Assembly (NCBI RefSeq): GCF_022869805.1
Contig: NZ_CP094974.1
Location: 310,001-374,000, forward strand
Source of the DNA: Halosolutus halophilus
Lineage (GTDB): Archaea; Halobacteriota; Halobacteria; Halobacteriales; Natrialbaceae
DNA: 64,000 nt
Direction of reading: 5' to 3'
Made by a program: the position numbers and the translations under genes. The notes beneath the pieces are model-generated. The model saw only the letters and a program-made list of their open reading frames with translations. It was not told the origin of the DNA and did no database searches. This document shows positions 1 through 8,822 of this stretch, in pieces; position 1 is the first letter of the stretch, and each line of letters opens with the position of its first letter.

Positions 1-1
1 C

Positions 2-190
2 GTCGAGTTCGGGACTGCGAGTTTCACGTCGGAGTATCGGGCCCGCCGTCGGGACGACGGACAACTCCTCGCCGACGGGACGGTCACGCACGTCGCCGTC
101 GATCTCGAGACCGAGGAGACGACGCGGGTCCCCGACGCGTTCCGCGATGCCGTCGCCGAGTTCCAGGGTGGCCTCGAGACGATCGAGTAG
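2..190 (+). CDS. Acyl-CoA thioesterase-like protein, C-terminal part (partial at window edge)
   Basis: The frame beginning at base 2 is open from the window edge to the TAG at 188-190 and gives 62 residues. The segment runs through a beta-strand pattern (ASFTSEYR, then LLADGTVTHVAVD) and ends in a short acidic helix with VPDAFRDAVAEF. This matches the last third of hot-dog fold 4-hydroxybenzoyl-CoA thioesterase family proteins, where a strand carrying 'A-D/E-G-x-x-x-H-V-x-V-D' is followed by a proline-linked terminal helix. The N-terminal half with the catalytic Asp lies outside the window, so activity cannot be judged. It is convergent with the liv operon. The family assignment is by pattern only. 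Confidence 0.6.
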   Translation, partial: VEFGTASFTSEYRARRRDDGQLLADGTVTHVAVDLETEETTRVPDAFRDAVAEFQGGLETIE

Positions 191-247
191 CGCTCGCGCT
201 CCGATCCCGATGCGGGGTGTAGACGGCGGTGAGAGAACGATCGACGA

Positions 248-967
248 TCAGTGAACGCCGACGTAGGCCTCGCGGACGTACTCGTTGTCGTGGAACTCGT
301 CGGAGGTGCCGACGAGTTCGATCTCCCCGGTCTCGATCAGGGAGAGCCGTTCGGCGTGGCGCAACGCGAACGTCGAGTTCTGCTCGGCGAGCAGGATCGT
401 CAGGTCGTCGTTCTCCTGGAGCGTCTCGAGCGCGTTGCCGATGTCCTCGATGATGACCGGAGCGAGCCCGAGGGTCGGTTCGTCGAGCATCAGCAGGTCC
501 GGATCGCTCATGAGCGCCCGGCCGAGGGCGAGCATCTGCTGTTCGCCGCCGCTCATGGTCTCCGCCTCCTGTTCGCGGCGTTCGTCGAGCCGCGGGAACA
601 GGTCGTAGACCATGTCGAGGTCCGCCTGGACCGCGTCGCGATCGTCGCGGAACTGCGCACCCATCAGCAGGTTCTCGTGGACCGAGAAGAACGGGAACAG
701 GTCCCGGTCTTCGGTACAGTAGATCAGGCCGTCCCTGACGATCTCCTGAGACCGTCTCGTGGCCAGGTCCGTGCCGTCGTACGTCACCGTTCCGTCGTAG
801 TCGACGAATCCGGCGATGGCGTTCAGCATCGTCGTCTTGCCGGCGCCGTTCGGACCGATCACGCCGTAGATCTCTCCGCGGTCGATCGACAGGGAGATCC
901 CTTTCAGTGCGTGTGACTTGCCGTAGTAAACGTTCAGATCCTGAATATCGAGGACTGTGTCGGACAT
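248..967 (-). CDS. livF: Branched-chain amino acid type ABC transporter, ATP-binding protein LivF
   Basis: This is a 239-residue cytoplasmic ATPase of the HAAT importer family. Walker A GPNGAGKT lies at residues 38-45, the ABC signature SGGEQ at 139-143 and Walker B LLMLDEP at 158-164, followed by the LivF-typical TLGLAP. The start is the ATG whose A is shared with the TAA of livG (TAATG), so translation is probably coupled. The open frame continues upstream, but that part is only a shadow of livG. As the last gene of the operon it would pair with LivG as the heterodimeric motor. Substrate specificity cannot be read from the ATPase; branched-chain amino acids are the family default, with other amides or carboxylates possible. 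Confidence 0.93.
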   Translation of the reverse strand: MSDTVLDIQDLNVYYGKSHALKGISLSIDRGEIYGVIGPNGAGKTTMLNAIAGFVDYDGTVTYDGTDLATRRSQEIVRDGLIYCTEDRDLFPFFSVHENLLMGAQFRDDRDAVQADLDMVYDLFPRLDERREQEAETMSGGEQQMLALGRALMSDPDLLMLDEPTLGLAPVIIEDIGNALETLQENDDLTILLAEQNSTFALRHAERLSLIETGEIELVGTSDEFHDNEYVREAYVGVH

Positions 968-1695
968 TATCGTCCCTCCCCAGCGAGGTAGGCCTCCTGG
1001 ACGCGTTCGTTCTCGGCGATCGCTTCTGGCGAGCCAGCCGCGAGTTTCTCGCCGTTGTTGAGCACGACGACGCGGTCGACGAGGTCCATCAACCCGCCCA
1101 TGTTGTGGTCGACGACGACCATCGTCATCCCATCCTCGCGGAAGCGCTCGATCTGCGCCGCGAGTTCGTCGATCTCGGCCTGATTCATCCCGGCGAAGGG
1201 CTCGTCGAGCAACAGCAACTCGGGGTCCGTCGCCAGCGCCTTCGCGATCTCGAGGCGACGCACGTCCGCGTGGGGCAACTCGTCCGGCATCTCGTGGAGT
1301 TTGTCTTCGAGGTCGATCCGTGCGGCGTACTCGTAGATCTCCTCGTCGCTCGCCCCGCCGTGGAACGAGCGAATACTGTTCGGCAGGGTGAACAGCTTGA
1401 TGTTCCCGGCGACGGGGTACAGGTCGATCGGATTCGACTCCTGGGAGACCCGCGAGAGGCCCCTGTTGACGACCTCGTAGGTCGCGTCGTCGGTGATGTC
1501 GTCGCCGTCGAACCGTATCGTGCCCTCGGTGACGTCGTAGCTGCTCATGATACAGTTGAACACCGTCGACTTGCCCGAGCCGTTCGGACCGATCAGGCCG
1601 ACGATCTCGCCTCGATCGACCGCCAGCGAGAAGTCGTCGACGGCGACGAGTCCGCCGAACCGCTTCGTGAGGCCGGAGACGTCGAGGAGGCTCAC
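967..1695 (-). CDS. livG: Branched-chain amino acid type ABC transporter, ATP-binding protein LivG
   Basis: This 242-residue ATPase carries Walker A GPNGSGKS at 36-43 and Walker B LLLLDEPFAGMN, the 'AGMN' being typical of LivG. The start is GTG, overlapping the TGA of livM by four bases (GTGA) and preceded by GGTGATC, a good match to the haloarchaeal anti-Shine-Dalgarno. The ABC signature is degenerate: where LivF has SGGEQ this protein has LPHADVRRLEIAKALA, so one of the two composite ATP sites may work differently. It is the LivF partner. The family is clear; the substrate is inferred only from the operon. Confidence 0.92.
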   Translation of the reverse strand: MSLLDVSGLTKRFGGLVAVDDFSLAVDRGEIVGLIGPNGSGKSTVFNCIMSSYDVTEGTIRFDGDDITDDATYEVVNRGLSRVSQESNPIDLYPVAGNIKLFTLPNSIRSFHGGASDEEIYEYAARIDLEDKLHEMPDELPHADVRRLEIAKALATDPELLLLDEPFAGMNQAEIDELAAQIERFREDGMTMVVVDHNMGGLMDLVDRVVVLNNGEKLAAGSPEAIAENERVQEAYLAGEGR

Positions 1696-2810
1696 TCGCG
1701 ATCACCTCCGATCGAGCCGACGGTGTGCCAGAACCAGCGGAACAGGCCGTTCCGGGCGAACACGAGGACCAGCAGGACGAGGAACCAGAGCACGAGCCAT
1801 CGCGTCGAGTGGCCGAACCAGAGCCGCAACACCTCGTCGCGGAGCAACACGAACAGGAACGCGCCGCCGATCGGGCCGAGGACGGAACTCATGCCGCCGA
1901 TGACGGCCATCGCGATCATCTCGATGCTCCGGTCGACGACGACGAAGGTGGCGGGATCGACGTTCCCGCCGAAGTGGGCGAGCAAAACGCCGCCGATCCC
2001 CATCGTGATCGAACTCAGCGCGAACGACCAGAGTTTGAATTTGGTCGGATTGAGTCCTGCAGCCGCCACGGCGCGTTCGTTCTCGCGAATCGCGACGAGC
2101 ACCATCCCGACGTTCGACCGCGCCACGAACGTCAACGCGACCGCGATGAGCAGCATCGGGACGAGCATGTAGTAGTACCGCACCGTGAAGTCCCAGGTGA
2201 ACACCTCGACCGCCTGGAACCCGTTTTCGCCGCCGAGTGTCTCGCTGAACCCGATCGTCAACCGGTAGAACAGGAGCACGGAGACGAACGTGACGAGCGA
2301 GAAGTACGGCCCGGACAGTCGGAGCGATGGGAGCCCGATGAGGAGTCCCACCACCAGCGCCGCGAGGATCGACATGGGAATGGTGACCACAAGCCCGAGG
2401 TCCGGACTGACGTTGACGACCAGCAGTGCGGTCGTGTACCCGGCAGCGGCCGACAGCACCGAGTGCCCGAAGCTGATGTAGCCGGTGTAGCCGCTCTGGA
2501 TGTCCCACCCCATGGCGAAAATCGCCCAGATGCAGGCGAGCGTGAGCGTTCGCATGTAGTTGCCCGCGAGCAACGGCGCCCAGGCCGGGGCGGCGACGAG
2601 CGCGACGAGCGAAACGAGGAGAACGCCCAGCTGGAGCCCGGTCACGTCGCCGACGTAGCGGCCGAACAGGCGATTGAAGTGATTCGCACCGGGCTGCAGC
2701 GCCCGATCGATCGGTGTGAGTGCGCGAGCGACGACTCGACCGCTGGGGCCGAGGATCGTTTGCTGGACTGTACTGCGCAACGTTCCGAGACGGTGAACGT
2801 CTTCACTCAT
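1692..2810 (-). CDS. livM: Branched-chain amino acid type ABC transporter, permease LivM
   Basis: This is a 372-residue integral membrane permease. About 60 polar N-terminal residues, longer than in many LivM proteins, come before the first membrane segment (LQLGVLLVSLVALVAAPAW). The LivM fingerprint follows: WDIQSGYTGYISFGHSV, a GLPSLRLSGPYFSLVT loop, an EAA-like cytoplasmic loop (VAIRENERAVAAAGLNPTKFKL) and a late GGMSSVLGPIGGAF helix. The start overlaps the end of livH by eight bases, consistent with one polycistronic message. With LivH it would form the translocation pore. Confidence 0.92.
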   Translation of the reverse strand: MSEDVHRLGTLRSTVQQTILGPSGRVVARALTPIDRALQPGANHFNRLFGRYVGDVTGLQLGVLLVSLVALVAAPAWAPLLAGNYMRTLTLACIWAIFAMGWDIQSGYTGYISFGHSVLSAAAGYTTALLVVNVSPDLGLVVTIPMSILAALVVGLLIGLPSLRLSGPYFSLVTFVSVLLFYRLTIGFSETLGGENGFQAVEVFTWDFTVRYYYMLVPMLLIAVALTFVARSNVGMVLVAIRENERAVAAAGLNPTKFKLWSFALSSITMGIGGVLLAHFGGNVDPATFVVVDRSIEMIAMAVIGGMSSVLGPIGGAFLFVLLRDEVLRLWFGHSTRWLVLWFLVLLVLVFARNGLFRWFWHTVGSIGGDRE

Positions 2811-3684
2811 GGACGAACTCCCTCCCGTACAGTCCCTGCGGTAACAGGAACAGTACGCCGAGTAAGATGATCAGCGAGAGAATACCACGGAAGCTCTGGC
2901 CCAGCACTGAGACCGTGAGGGTCTCGGTGTACCCGATCAGGTACGCGGCGACGATCGATCCCTTGATCGAGCCGATGCCGCCGATCACCACGATGATGAA
3001 CGCCAGTGCGAGCGGGTTCAGCCACATCAGCGGCGTGGCAGCCTGATTGCCGCCGAGGAAGACTCCCGCGACGCCCGCAAGCACGCCGGCGATGAGCCAC
3101 GTTCGGGTCTGTACCGAGTGCAGGTCCACACCGGTCAGTCGTGCCCCCCGCTCGCTCATCGACGCGGCGAGGATCGATCGGCCCCCATCGGTCTGGGTGA
3201 TGTAGTACCACAACACCCCGATGGCGATCCAGGAGACGACGAACCCGGCCAGATCGTTGTACGAGACGGCCGTGCCGGCCAGGCCGATGCTCCCCGAGAT
3301 GACCGTGTAGGAGTAGGGCTGGTCGCCGAAGGTGGCGATCGCGATTTCGGTCACCGCGGTCGCGAGGACGACGGTCGCGAGGAACGTGATCACCGGGTTA
3401 TCCTCGATGTGTCGGACGAGGCCGACGTACAGCCCGTAGGAGAGTACTGCGACGATACCGACCGCGAGCGGGAAGACGACGATCTGGGGCAACGCGACCG
3501 ACTCCCAGACGATCTCCCGGTTGAGTACCATGAACGCGTACGCACCGGCCATGATCAGGGCGCCGTGGGCGAGGTTCAACACGCCGCCGACGCCGAAAAT
3601 CATCGTGAATCCGATAGCGATGAGTGCGTAGAGCGCGCTGATCATCGCTCCGGTGATCAGTATCGAGAGGATCGATTCGAGCAT
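2803..3684 (-). CDS. livH: Branched-chain amino acid type ABC transporter, permease LivH
   Basis: I chose the ATG at 3684 (MLESILSILITGAMIS), which puts the first membrane helix at the N-terminus as in other LivH proteins and leaves two bases after the stop of the binding-protein gene. The longer open frame up to 3771 would overlap that gene and adds a non-membrane, shadow-like sequence. The 293 residues are hydrophobic throughout, with the family motifs GVLNLAHGALIMAGAY near the start, RGARLTGVDLHSVQTRTW in the cytoplasmic loop and GGIGSIKGSIVAAYLIG near the end. It should pair with LivM. Confidence 0.92.
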   Translation of the reverse strand: MLESILSILITGAMISALYALIAIGFTMIFGVGGVLNLAHGALIMAGAYAFMVLNREIVWESVALPQIVVFPLAVGIVAVLSYGLYVGLVRHIEDNPVITFLATVVLATAVTEIAIATFGDQPYSYTVISGSIGLAGTAVSYNDLAGFVVSWIAIGVLWYYITQTDGGRSILAASMSERGARLTGVDLHSVQTRTWLIAGVLAGVAGVFLGGNQAATPLMWLNPLALAFIIVVIGGIGSIKGSIVAAYLIGYTETLTVSVLGQSFRGILSLIILLGVLFLLPQGLYGREFVHE

Positions 3685-3686
3685 TC

Positions 3687-5021
3687 CTAGTTCATCCAGT
3701 TCGGTGCGATGTGGTCCGCAGTGCGGTGCTGACTGGGATAGACGCACTCGAGTCCGCCCTCGGGACGCCACTGAGTGATCGGGAAGTTACTGATCACGCC
3801 ATCGTCGTCTCGTTCTTCCTGGACGTCGTGTGGGTACTCGCCGTTCTCGTCGTAGAACGAGATGTGGCCGGCGGTACCGGTGTAGTCCAGGCCCAGCATC
3901 GCGTCGACGATGTCGTCGAGGCCGTTTTCGTAGTCGGCGGTGCCCGCCTCCTCGACGGCTTCCCGGTACAGGTAGACCGCGTCGTAGGTGTTGAACCCCA
4001 TGTACATCGGGAGTTGCGGCGCGTCCTCGTCGTCCTCGACGAACGACTGGTAGCGATCGACGAAGTCGAGCGTCTTCTCCGTGATGTCGGTCGTGCCGGC
4101 GGCGCCCGACTGCGACGTCGTCTCGTAGGTAGCCGCCCCCTCGGAGAGTTCGTAGAAGTCCGGCGTCATGGACGCGACGTGGATTCCCTCGATGCCGAAC
4201 TCGAGTTGGCGCTGGTGCCACTCCCCGAGCATCTGGCCGCCGATGATGTGGGCGAAGAACCGGAAGACTGCGTCGGGATCTTCGTCCTCGAGCGTGTTCA
4301 TGACCGGCGTGAAGTCGTCGATCTCGGTCGAGAGTTCTTCCTCGTAGACGACGTCGTAGCCGCGCGATTCCAGTTCGCCCGGCAGGTTATTCGTGAACGG
4401 ATCCGTCCACGCGGCGTCGTCGGCGAGGTACGCGAACGTGTTCCAGCCGTGATGGTCCGAGAGGTAGTCGGCGTACCCGCCCATCGCCTCGGCCTGGAAG
4501 AACGAGTTGATCGGCCCGGATCGGAAGATGTTCTTGTTCGCCTCGTAATCCGATCCGACCGAGTTCTCGATGATCTGCGGCGACGCCGATCCGGTGACGA
4601 TGTACGGAACGTCGTTCTCGGCGATCATGTCCATGATGTTGAGCGAGACCTCGCTGGAGAAGGTCCCGATGAGCACGTCGACGTTCTCCTGATTGATCAG
4701 CCGCGAGGCCTCGTCCTGTGCTGTCGACGGATCGGCCCGCGTATCCGCACTGACGACCTCGACGTCTTCGTCCCGGATTCCGCCGTCCTCGTTGATCTCT
4801 TCGACGGCCAGTTTGGCGCTTCGATCGGACCCGAGGCCCTGGGTGATCCCCAGTGGACCGAGGAGCCCGATCGTGAAGCCGCCCTCGCCGCCGCCACTCA
4901 GACAGCCGGCGAACGTCGTCGCGACCGCCCCCGTACCGGCAGCCCCGAGGAACGTTCGTCGACTCACTCCCCCTTTTCCATCTTTTCCCGAATTGGAAGT
5001 TTTGTTATCGTTGTTAACCAT
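3687..5021 (-). CDS. ABC transporter substrate-binding lipoprotein (LivJ-like, type I periplasmic binding fold)
   Basis: This 444-residue extracellular binding protein is the first gene of the liv operon. The N-terminus carries a twin-arginine signal (SRRTFLGAAG, Arg 21-22) and a lipobox ending TTFAGC (Cys 40), so it is predicted to be exported folded by Tat and anchored by lipid, the usual haloarchaeal solution. The mature part begins with GGFTIGLLGPLGITQGLG and carries the VDVLIGTFSSEVSLNIMDM region expected of the leucine/amide-binding family. The ligand is unknown. A TATA-like TATTAAAG (plus-strand sense) at about 5071-5078 lies about 50 bases upstream and could serve the operon. Confidence 0.88.
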   Translation of the reverse strand: MVNNDNKTSNSGKDGKGGVSRRTFLGAAGTGAVATTFAGCLSGGGEGGFTIGLLGPLGITQGLGSDRSAKLAVEEINEDGGIRDEDVEVVSADTRADPSTAQDEASRLINQENVDVLIGTFSSEVSLNIMDMIAENDVPYIVTGSASPQIIENSVGSDYEANKNIFRSGPINSFFQAEAMGGYADYLSDHHGWNTFAYLADDAAWTDPFTNNLPGELESRGYDVVYEEELSTEIDDFTPVMNTLEDEDPDAVFRFFAHIIGGQMLGEWHQRQLEFGIEGIHVASMTPDFYELSEGAATYETTSQSGAAGTTDITEKTLDFVDRYQSFVEDDEDAPQLPMYMGFNTYDAVYLYREAVEEAGTADYENGLDDIVDAMLGLDYTGTAGHISFYDENGEYPHDVQEERDDDGVISNFPITQWRPEGGLECVYPSQHRTADHIAPNWMN

Positions 5022-5135
5022 TGTAGGTCACTGTTTTACCGATTCTCATCGTTCTGTTTCGATTAATCTGTATTAAAGATGAGGGTGATTAGCATGCCAC
5101 ATTCGACACGTGGAAACAAGAAACAAGACGGGAGT

Positions 5136-6158
5136 TCACTCGGCTGGCAGGTCGACGCCCTCGACGTCTACGACCGAATCTTCGAGTCGATACTGGCCGT
5201 TCTCGACCGTCACGATCCCTTCGTGATGGAGATGGTCGAGATGAGCGTACGCCTCGCCGGGCCCGTGAACGACGTGAATCCCCTCGAGGTCGCCGAACAG
5301 TCGTCGACTGACCGTCCAGGCGTCGGCCGGTCCACAGTCGCGCAAGATTTCGAGGATCGCCGCGGTCCGCTCCCGATGATGGTCGACGATCTCTCGAACG
5401 CGGGCCCTCGGTTCCTCGATCGGGTCGCGGTGGCCGGGCCAGACGCAGTCGTAGTCCCTGTCCGCGATCTCGCGTACCGACTCGAGATACGTTTCCAGCG
5501 GTCGCTCGACACGGACGTCGGCGCCGCCGACGTTCGGCGTGTACACCGGGAGGACGGCATCACCGACGAACGCCTCGGCCCCGTCACCAACGGCTTCGCC
5601 GTCCGTTCGTTGCGTCTCCGACGCAACGCTCGTCTCGAAACAACAGAGTCCGGCCGCGTGTCCCGGCGTGTGAACCGTCTCGAGGGTCCGTCCACCGACG
5701 TCGAGGGTCGTGCCGTCCTCGATCGGCGTCGCGTCCGGGGACGCGCCATCGACGTGGGCCATCCCCTCGAGAAACGAGAACAGGTCGTCCTGTGCGTCCC
5801 CGGGGACGCCCCACTCCTCGAGCAACGTCCGGCGGCGTTCGTCGGCCGCGGCGACCGCCTCCGGATCTCCCTCGACGAGCGGCAGATCGGACTCGTGGAC
5901 GTAGACGGTCGCGCCGCTCTCGGCCTGAATCTCGCCGGCGAGTCCCGCGTGGTCGACGTGGTAGTGCGTGAGGACGACGTCGTCGACGTCGGCGAACTCG
6001 TAGCCCCGCTCGGCCAATCCTGCCCGGAGTTCCGATCGGACCTCGTCGATCGCGATCCCCGTATCGACGAGTGCGAGTTCGTCGTGAGCGTCGTCGGCGA
6101 GTACGTACGCGTTGTTTCGCCCCTCGAATTCGTCGTTCCCCAGCGAAATGCGATCCAT
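5136..6158 (-). CDS. MBL-fold metallo-hydrolase
   Basis: This is a 340-residue metallo-beta-lactamase fold protein. The zinc motif HxHxDH appears as THYHVDHAG (His65, His67, Asp69, His70 from the chosen start) and a second metal ligand region as VHTPGHAAGL. The C-terminal about 90 residues (WPGHRDPIEEP, then a helical tail) resemble the winged-helix-like extension of LACTB2-type proteins. I used the ATG at 6158 (MDRISLGNDEFEGRNNAYVL) because the eight residues upstream in the longer frame are not family-like. It lies upstream of, and co-directional with, the liv operon, with about 115 bases between, so co-transcription is uncertain. Substrate unknown. Confidence 0.88.
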   Translation of the reverse strand: MDRISLGNDEFEGRNNAYVLADDAHDELALVDTGIAIDEVRSELRAGLAERGYEFADVDDVVLTHYHVDHAGLAGEIQAESGATVYVHESDLPLVEGDPEAVAAADERRRTLLEEWGVPGDAQDDLFSFLEGMAHVDGASPDATPIEDGTTLDVGGRTLETVHTPGHAAGLCCFETSVASETQRTDGEAVGDGAEAFVGDAVLPVYTPNVGGADVRVERPLETYLESVREIADRDYDCVWPGHRDPIEEPRARVREIVDHHRERTAAILEILRDCGPADAWTVSRRLFGDLEGIHVVHGPGEAYAHLDHLHHEGIVTVENGQYRLEDSVVDVEGVDLPAE

Positions 6159-6339
6159 ACCTCTCGTACACGTTCTGTCCAATAGTAAGTTGTGTGGTGG
6201 GAGTATACAACTCTGTTAACTCAGGTTGTAAAAAACCGAACAGAGTTAGAACGAGGGCGAGCGGCCGGACGCGCCGGACCATGGGGAATCGCGGATGCCC
6301 GCGCCTGTCCGATGTGTCCGCGCCCGTCGATCGGCCGGC

Positions 6340-7836
6340 TCAGCCCTCGAGTTCGGCTCGCAACAGCTGGTTGACGTCACCCGGATCGGCGCTGCCGCCG
6401 GTCTTTTGCATCACCTGACCCACGAGGAAGTTGATCGCGCCGTCGTCGCCCGACTCGTAGTCGTCGACGGCACCCGGATTCTCGTCGATCGCTTCGACGA
6501 CGGCCTGCTGGACCTCGTCCTCGCCGGTCTTGCCCAGTCCTTCCTCCTCGACGATCGCGTCGGGCGCTTTCTCGTCGTCGAGCATCGATCGAAGGACGGT
6601 TTCGCGGGCGTTTTTCGCCGTGATCTCGTCTTCGGTGACGAGTTCGACGAGACGCGAGATCTCGTCGAGTCGATCCGCGATGTCGGTGATCGCCATGTCG
6701 CGGTAGTTGAGTTCGCCCAGCAGGTTGTCCGCGACCCACGTCGCCGCGAGGTCGGGGTCGAACTCGCCCGCGACGTCCTCGTAGAAGTCCGCGACCTGCT
6801 TCGTGGAGGTGAGTTTCGACGCGGCCTCCTCGCTCAGGCCGTACTCGTCCTGGAACCGATCGCGACGGGCCGCGGGGAGTTCCGGGATCGAGATCTCGTC
6901 TTTCCAGTGAGACACCCGAAGCGGCGGCAGGTCGGCCTCCTCGAAGTAGCGGTAGTCCTTCTCCTCCTCTTTCGATCGCATCGAGACCGTGATTCCGCGG
7001 GACTCGTCCCAGTGACGTGTTTCCTGTTCGACGGCACGCCCGCGCTGGATCGCGTTCTTCTGGCGGGTCTCCTCGTAGGCGAGGGCCTTCTGTGCGCCCT
7101 TGTGGCTCGAGATGTTCTTGACCTCCGTCCGGTTGGCGGCCGCGAGCGCGTCCGCGCCGATCTCATCGGTGTCTCCGCCGTCGATCTCGTCGGCGGGTAC
7201 GATCGAGAGGTTGGCGTCGATCCGGAGGCTGCCGTCGCGTTCGGCGTCGAAGACGCCGAGGTACTCCAGGACCTCCTCGAGTTCGGCGAGGAACGCCCGC
7301 ACCTCGTCGGGACTGCGGAAGTCCGGTGCCGTGACGATCTCCATCAGCGGCGTCCCCGCGCGGTTATAGTCGACGAGGGTGTAGTCGGCGGAGTCGATGC
7401 CGCCACCGCCGCCGACGTGCTGGAGGCTGCCGGGGTCTTCTTCCAGGTGGGCGCGCTCGATCGTCACCGTCCGGCGCTCGCCCTCGACGGCGATTTCGAG
7501 GTCGCCGTCAGCACAGATCGGCTCGTCGTACTGGGTGATCTGGAAGTTCTTCGGCAGATCGGGGTAGTAGTAGTTCTTGCGGTGGAAGCGGGTCTCTTCG
7601 GGGATGTCGGCGTCGATCGCCTTCCCGATCTTGACGGCGGCCTCGACGGCTGCCTCGTTGAGGACGGGCAACGCACCCGGCAGTCCGAGACAGACCGGGC
7701 AGACGTTGTCGTTCGGCTCGTCGGTCTGGGCGGTCGAACAGCCACAGAAGATCTTCGTGTCGGTTTCCAGCTGGACGTGGACCTCGAGGCCGATCACGGT
7801 TACGAGGTCGCCCTGCTGGGCGGTCTGGGCAGTCAT
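6340..7836 (-). CDS. gatB: Asp/Glu-tRNA(Asn/Gln) amidotransferase subunit B
   Basis: This 498-residue GatB is the tRNA-binding kinase/transamidase subunit of GatCAB, which converts mischarged Asp-tRNA(Asn) and/or Glu-tRNA(Gln) into Asn- or Gln-tRNA. The N-terminus VTVIGLEVHVQLETDTKIFC, the zinc-binding cysteines at 31, 33, 46 and 49 (FCGCS and NVCPVCLGLPG) and the FHRKNYYYPDLPKNFQITQY block are diagnostic. The C-terminal YqeY-like tail domain is present and complete (NFLVGQVMQKTGGSADPGDV). gatA and gatC are not in this window. Full length, single gene. Confidence 0.97.
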   Translation of the reverse strand: MTAQTAQQGDLVTVIGLEVHVQLETDTKIFCGCSTAQTDEPNDNVCPVCLGLPGALPVLNEAAVEAAVKIGKAIDADIPEETRFHRKNYYYPDLPKNFQITQYDEPICADGDLEIAVEGERRTVTIERAHLEEDPGSLQHVGGGGGIDSADYTLVDYNRAGTPLMEIVTAPDFRSPDEVRAFLAELEEVLEYLGVFDAERDGSLRIDANLSIVPADEIDGGDTDEIGADALAAANRTEVKNISSHKGAQKALAYEETRQKNAIQRGRAVEQETRHWDESRGITVSMRSKEEEKDYRYFEEADLPPLRVSHWKDEISIPELPAARRDRFQDEYGLSEEAASKLTSTKQVADFYEDVAGEFDPDLAATWVADNLLGELNYRDMAITDIADRLDEISRLVELVTEDEITAKNARETVLRSMLDDEKAPDAIVEEEGLGKTGEDEVQQAVVEAIDENPGAVDDYESGDDGAINFLVGQVMQKTGGSADPGDVNQLLRAELEG

Positions 7837-8001
7837 TGGCCCCCGATTCGGGCCGGCGGGGGTAAAGCGTAACGGGACGGACTCGTCGTCCGGGGCAGCG
7901 ATCGGATCGACGCCGACCGCGACACCTCCCGATCCCGTCGCTTCGGGACCCTTGGCGGGGATCGCTTTCCGTCGCGTCGAGTGCGACCTCGGCGATCGAG
8001 G

Positions 8002-8490
8002 CTAGTCGTCCCCCCGTTCCGCCTCCCGGTCCGGTTCGATCGTCACCTCGGCCGTTCCGAAGGGCTCGAGGGGTTCTTCGAACGTCGCGGTCAGTTCGGT
8101 GTCCGGGAAGAATCCGATGATGCGAGCGGTTTCGTCGCCGCCGTTGTAGAGCCCGTGTGGTGCCATTTCGGGGACGACCGCACACTGTCCGGTCTCGAGG
8201 TCGATCGTGTCGTCGCCGACCGTCGCCTCGACTCGTCCCGCGGTCACGACGAGCAGTTCCTCGTTGCTGTCCCGGTGGGACGGAAGGTAGTCGCCGGGTT
8301 CGATCTCGATGCAGACGATCATCACCTCCTCGGAACCCGCGTCGCTCGCGTTCGGCGTGCCGGGCGTCAGCGGAAAGTATCCGCGTAACCGGGCGTGTTC
8401 GTCACTCTCTTGGTAGCAGTCCGTGCCCTCGAACTGGTACAGGTCGACGGCACGGGCCGCTTCAGCTTGCTCTTTCGATGTCGTAGCCAT
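8002..8490 (-). CDS. Cupin domain protein
   Basis: This 162-residue single-domain cupin has the first motif as IEPGDYLPSHRDSNEELLVVTAGRV, with a His and a Glu as metal ligands, and the second as ETGQCAVVPEMAPHGLYNGG, with the conserved P...H...N. That is the arrangement of a small beta-barrel metal-binding sensor or enzyme. The acidic tail (EPDREAERGDD) is typical of haloarchaeal proteins. It stands alone between gatB and the symporter on the opposite strand. The ligand or reaction cannot be inferred. Confidence 0.8.
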   Translation of the reverse strand: MATTSKEQAEAARAVDLYQFEGTDCYQESDEHARLRGYFPLTPGTPNASDAGSEEVMIVCIEIEPGDYLPSHRDSNEELLVVTAGRVEATVGDDTIDLETGQCAVVPEMAPHGLYNGGDETARIIGFFPDTELTATFEEPLEPFGTAEVTIEPDREAERGDD

Positions 8491-8822
8491 GGCGTCTCAC
8501 ATCCGCGGTGATTGCGGGCCGTCACGCGAGGGCGTGAAAAACACCTGCTCGGTCGGGGCAGCCTGAATCGGGTGTTAGAACGTGCGCTCCGATCATAACG
8601 GTTTTTCACGGGGGCCGGAGACACCGCCCGATCGACAGGATCGATCCGGCAAGTCGGGGATCGAACCGCACGACGAGCGCTATCAGATGACAGCTCATCG
8701 AATTATATCGACATTACTCGTCTTTTTGATCACGTTACGGGCCCTATTACTCGTATATATTCCAGGAACTTTCTCATGCGCTTTTGTATTCGGAATCTAA
8801 ACTGTGATACGGAGGCTGTAAA
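8491..8822. other. Intergenic region with symporter promoter and ribosome binding site
   Basis: No gene is supported here. The right half is AT-rich. A TATA-like GTATATATT at about 8753-8761 and a clear GGAGG at 8811-8815, eight bases ahead of the ATG at 8823, fit the promoter and leader of the symporter gene. A 37-codon hydrophobic frame (8687-8800) is judged to be a chance product of the AT-rich leader. Confidence 0.55.

Noticed and set aside
8640-8680. tRNA-like T-arm sequence (GGTTCGATCCCC on the minus strand)
   Set aside because: The bases flanking it do not pair into a T-stem, and no acceptor, D-arm or anticodon arm could be assembled around it.
8687-8800. 37-codon hydrophobic frame upstream of the symporter
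   Set aside because: It overlaps the AT-rich promoter, has no ribosome binding site and is the kind of frame AT-rich DNA gives by chance.
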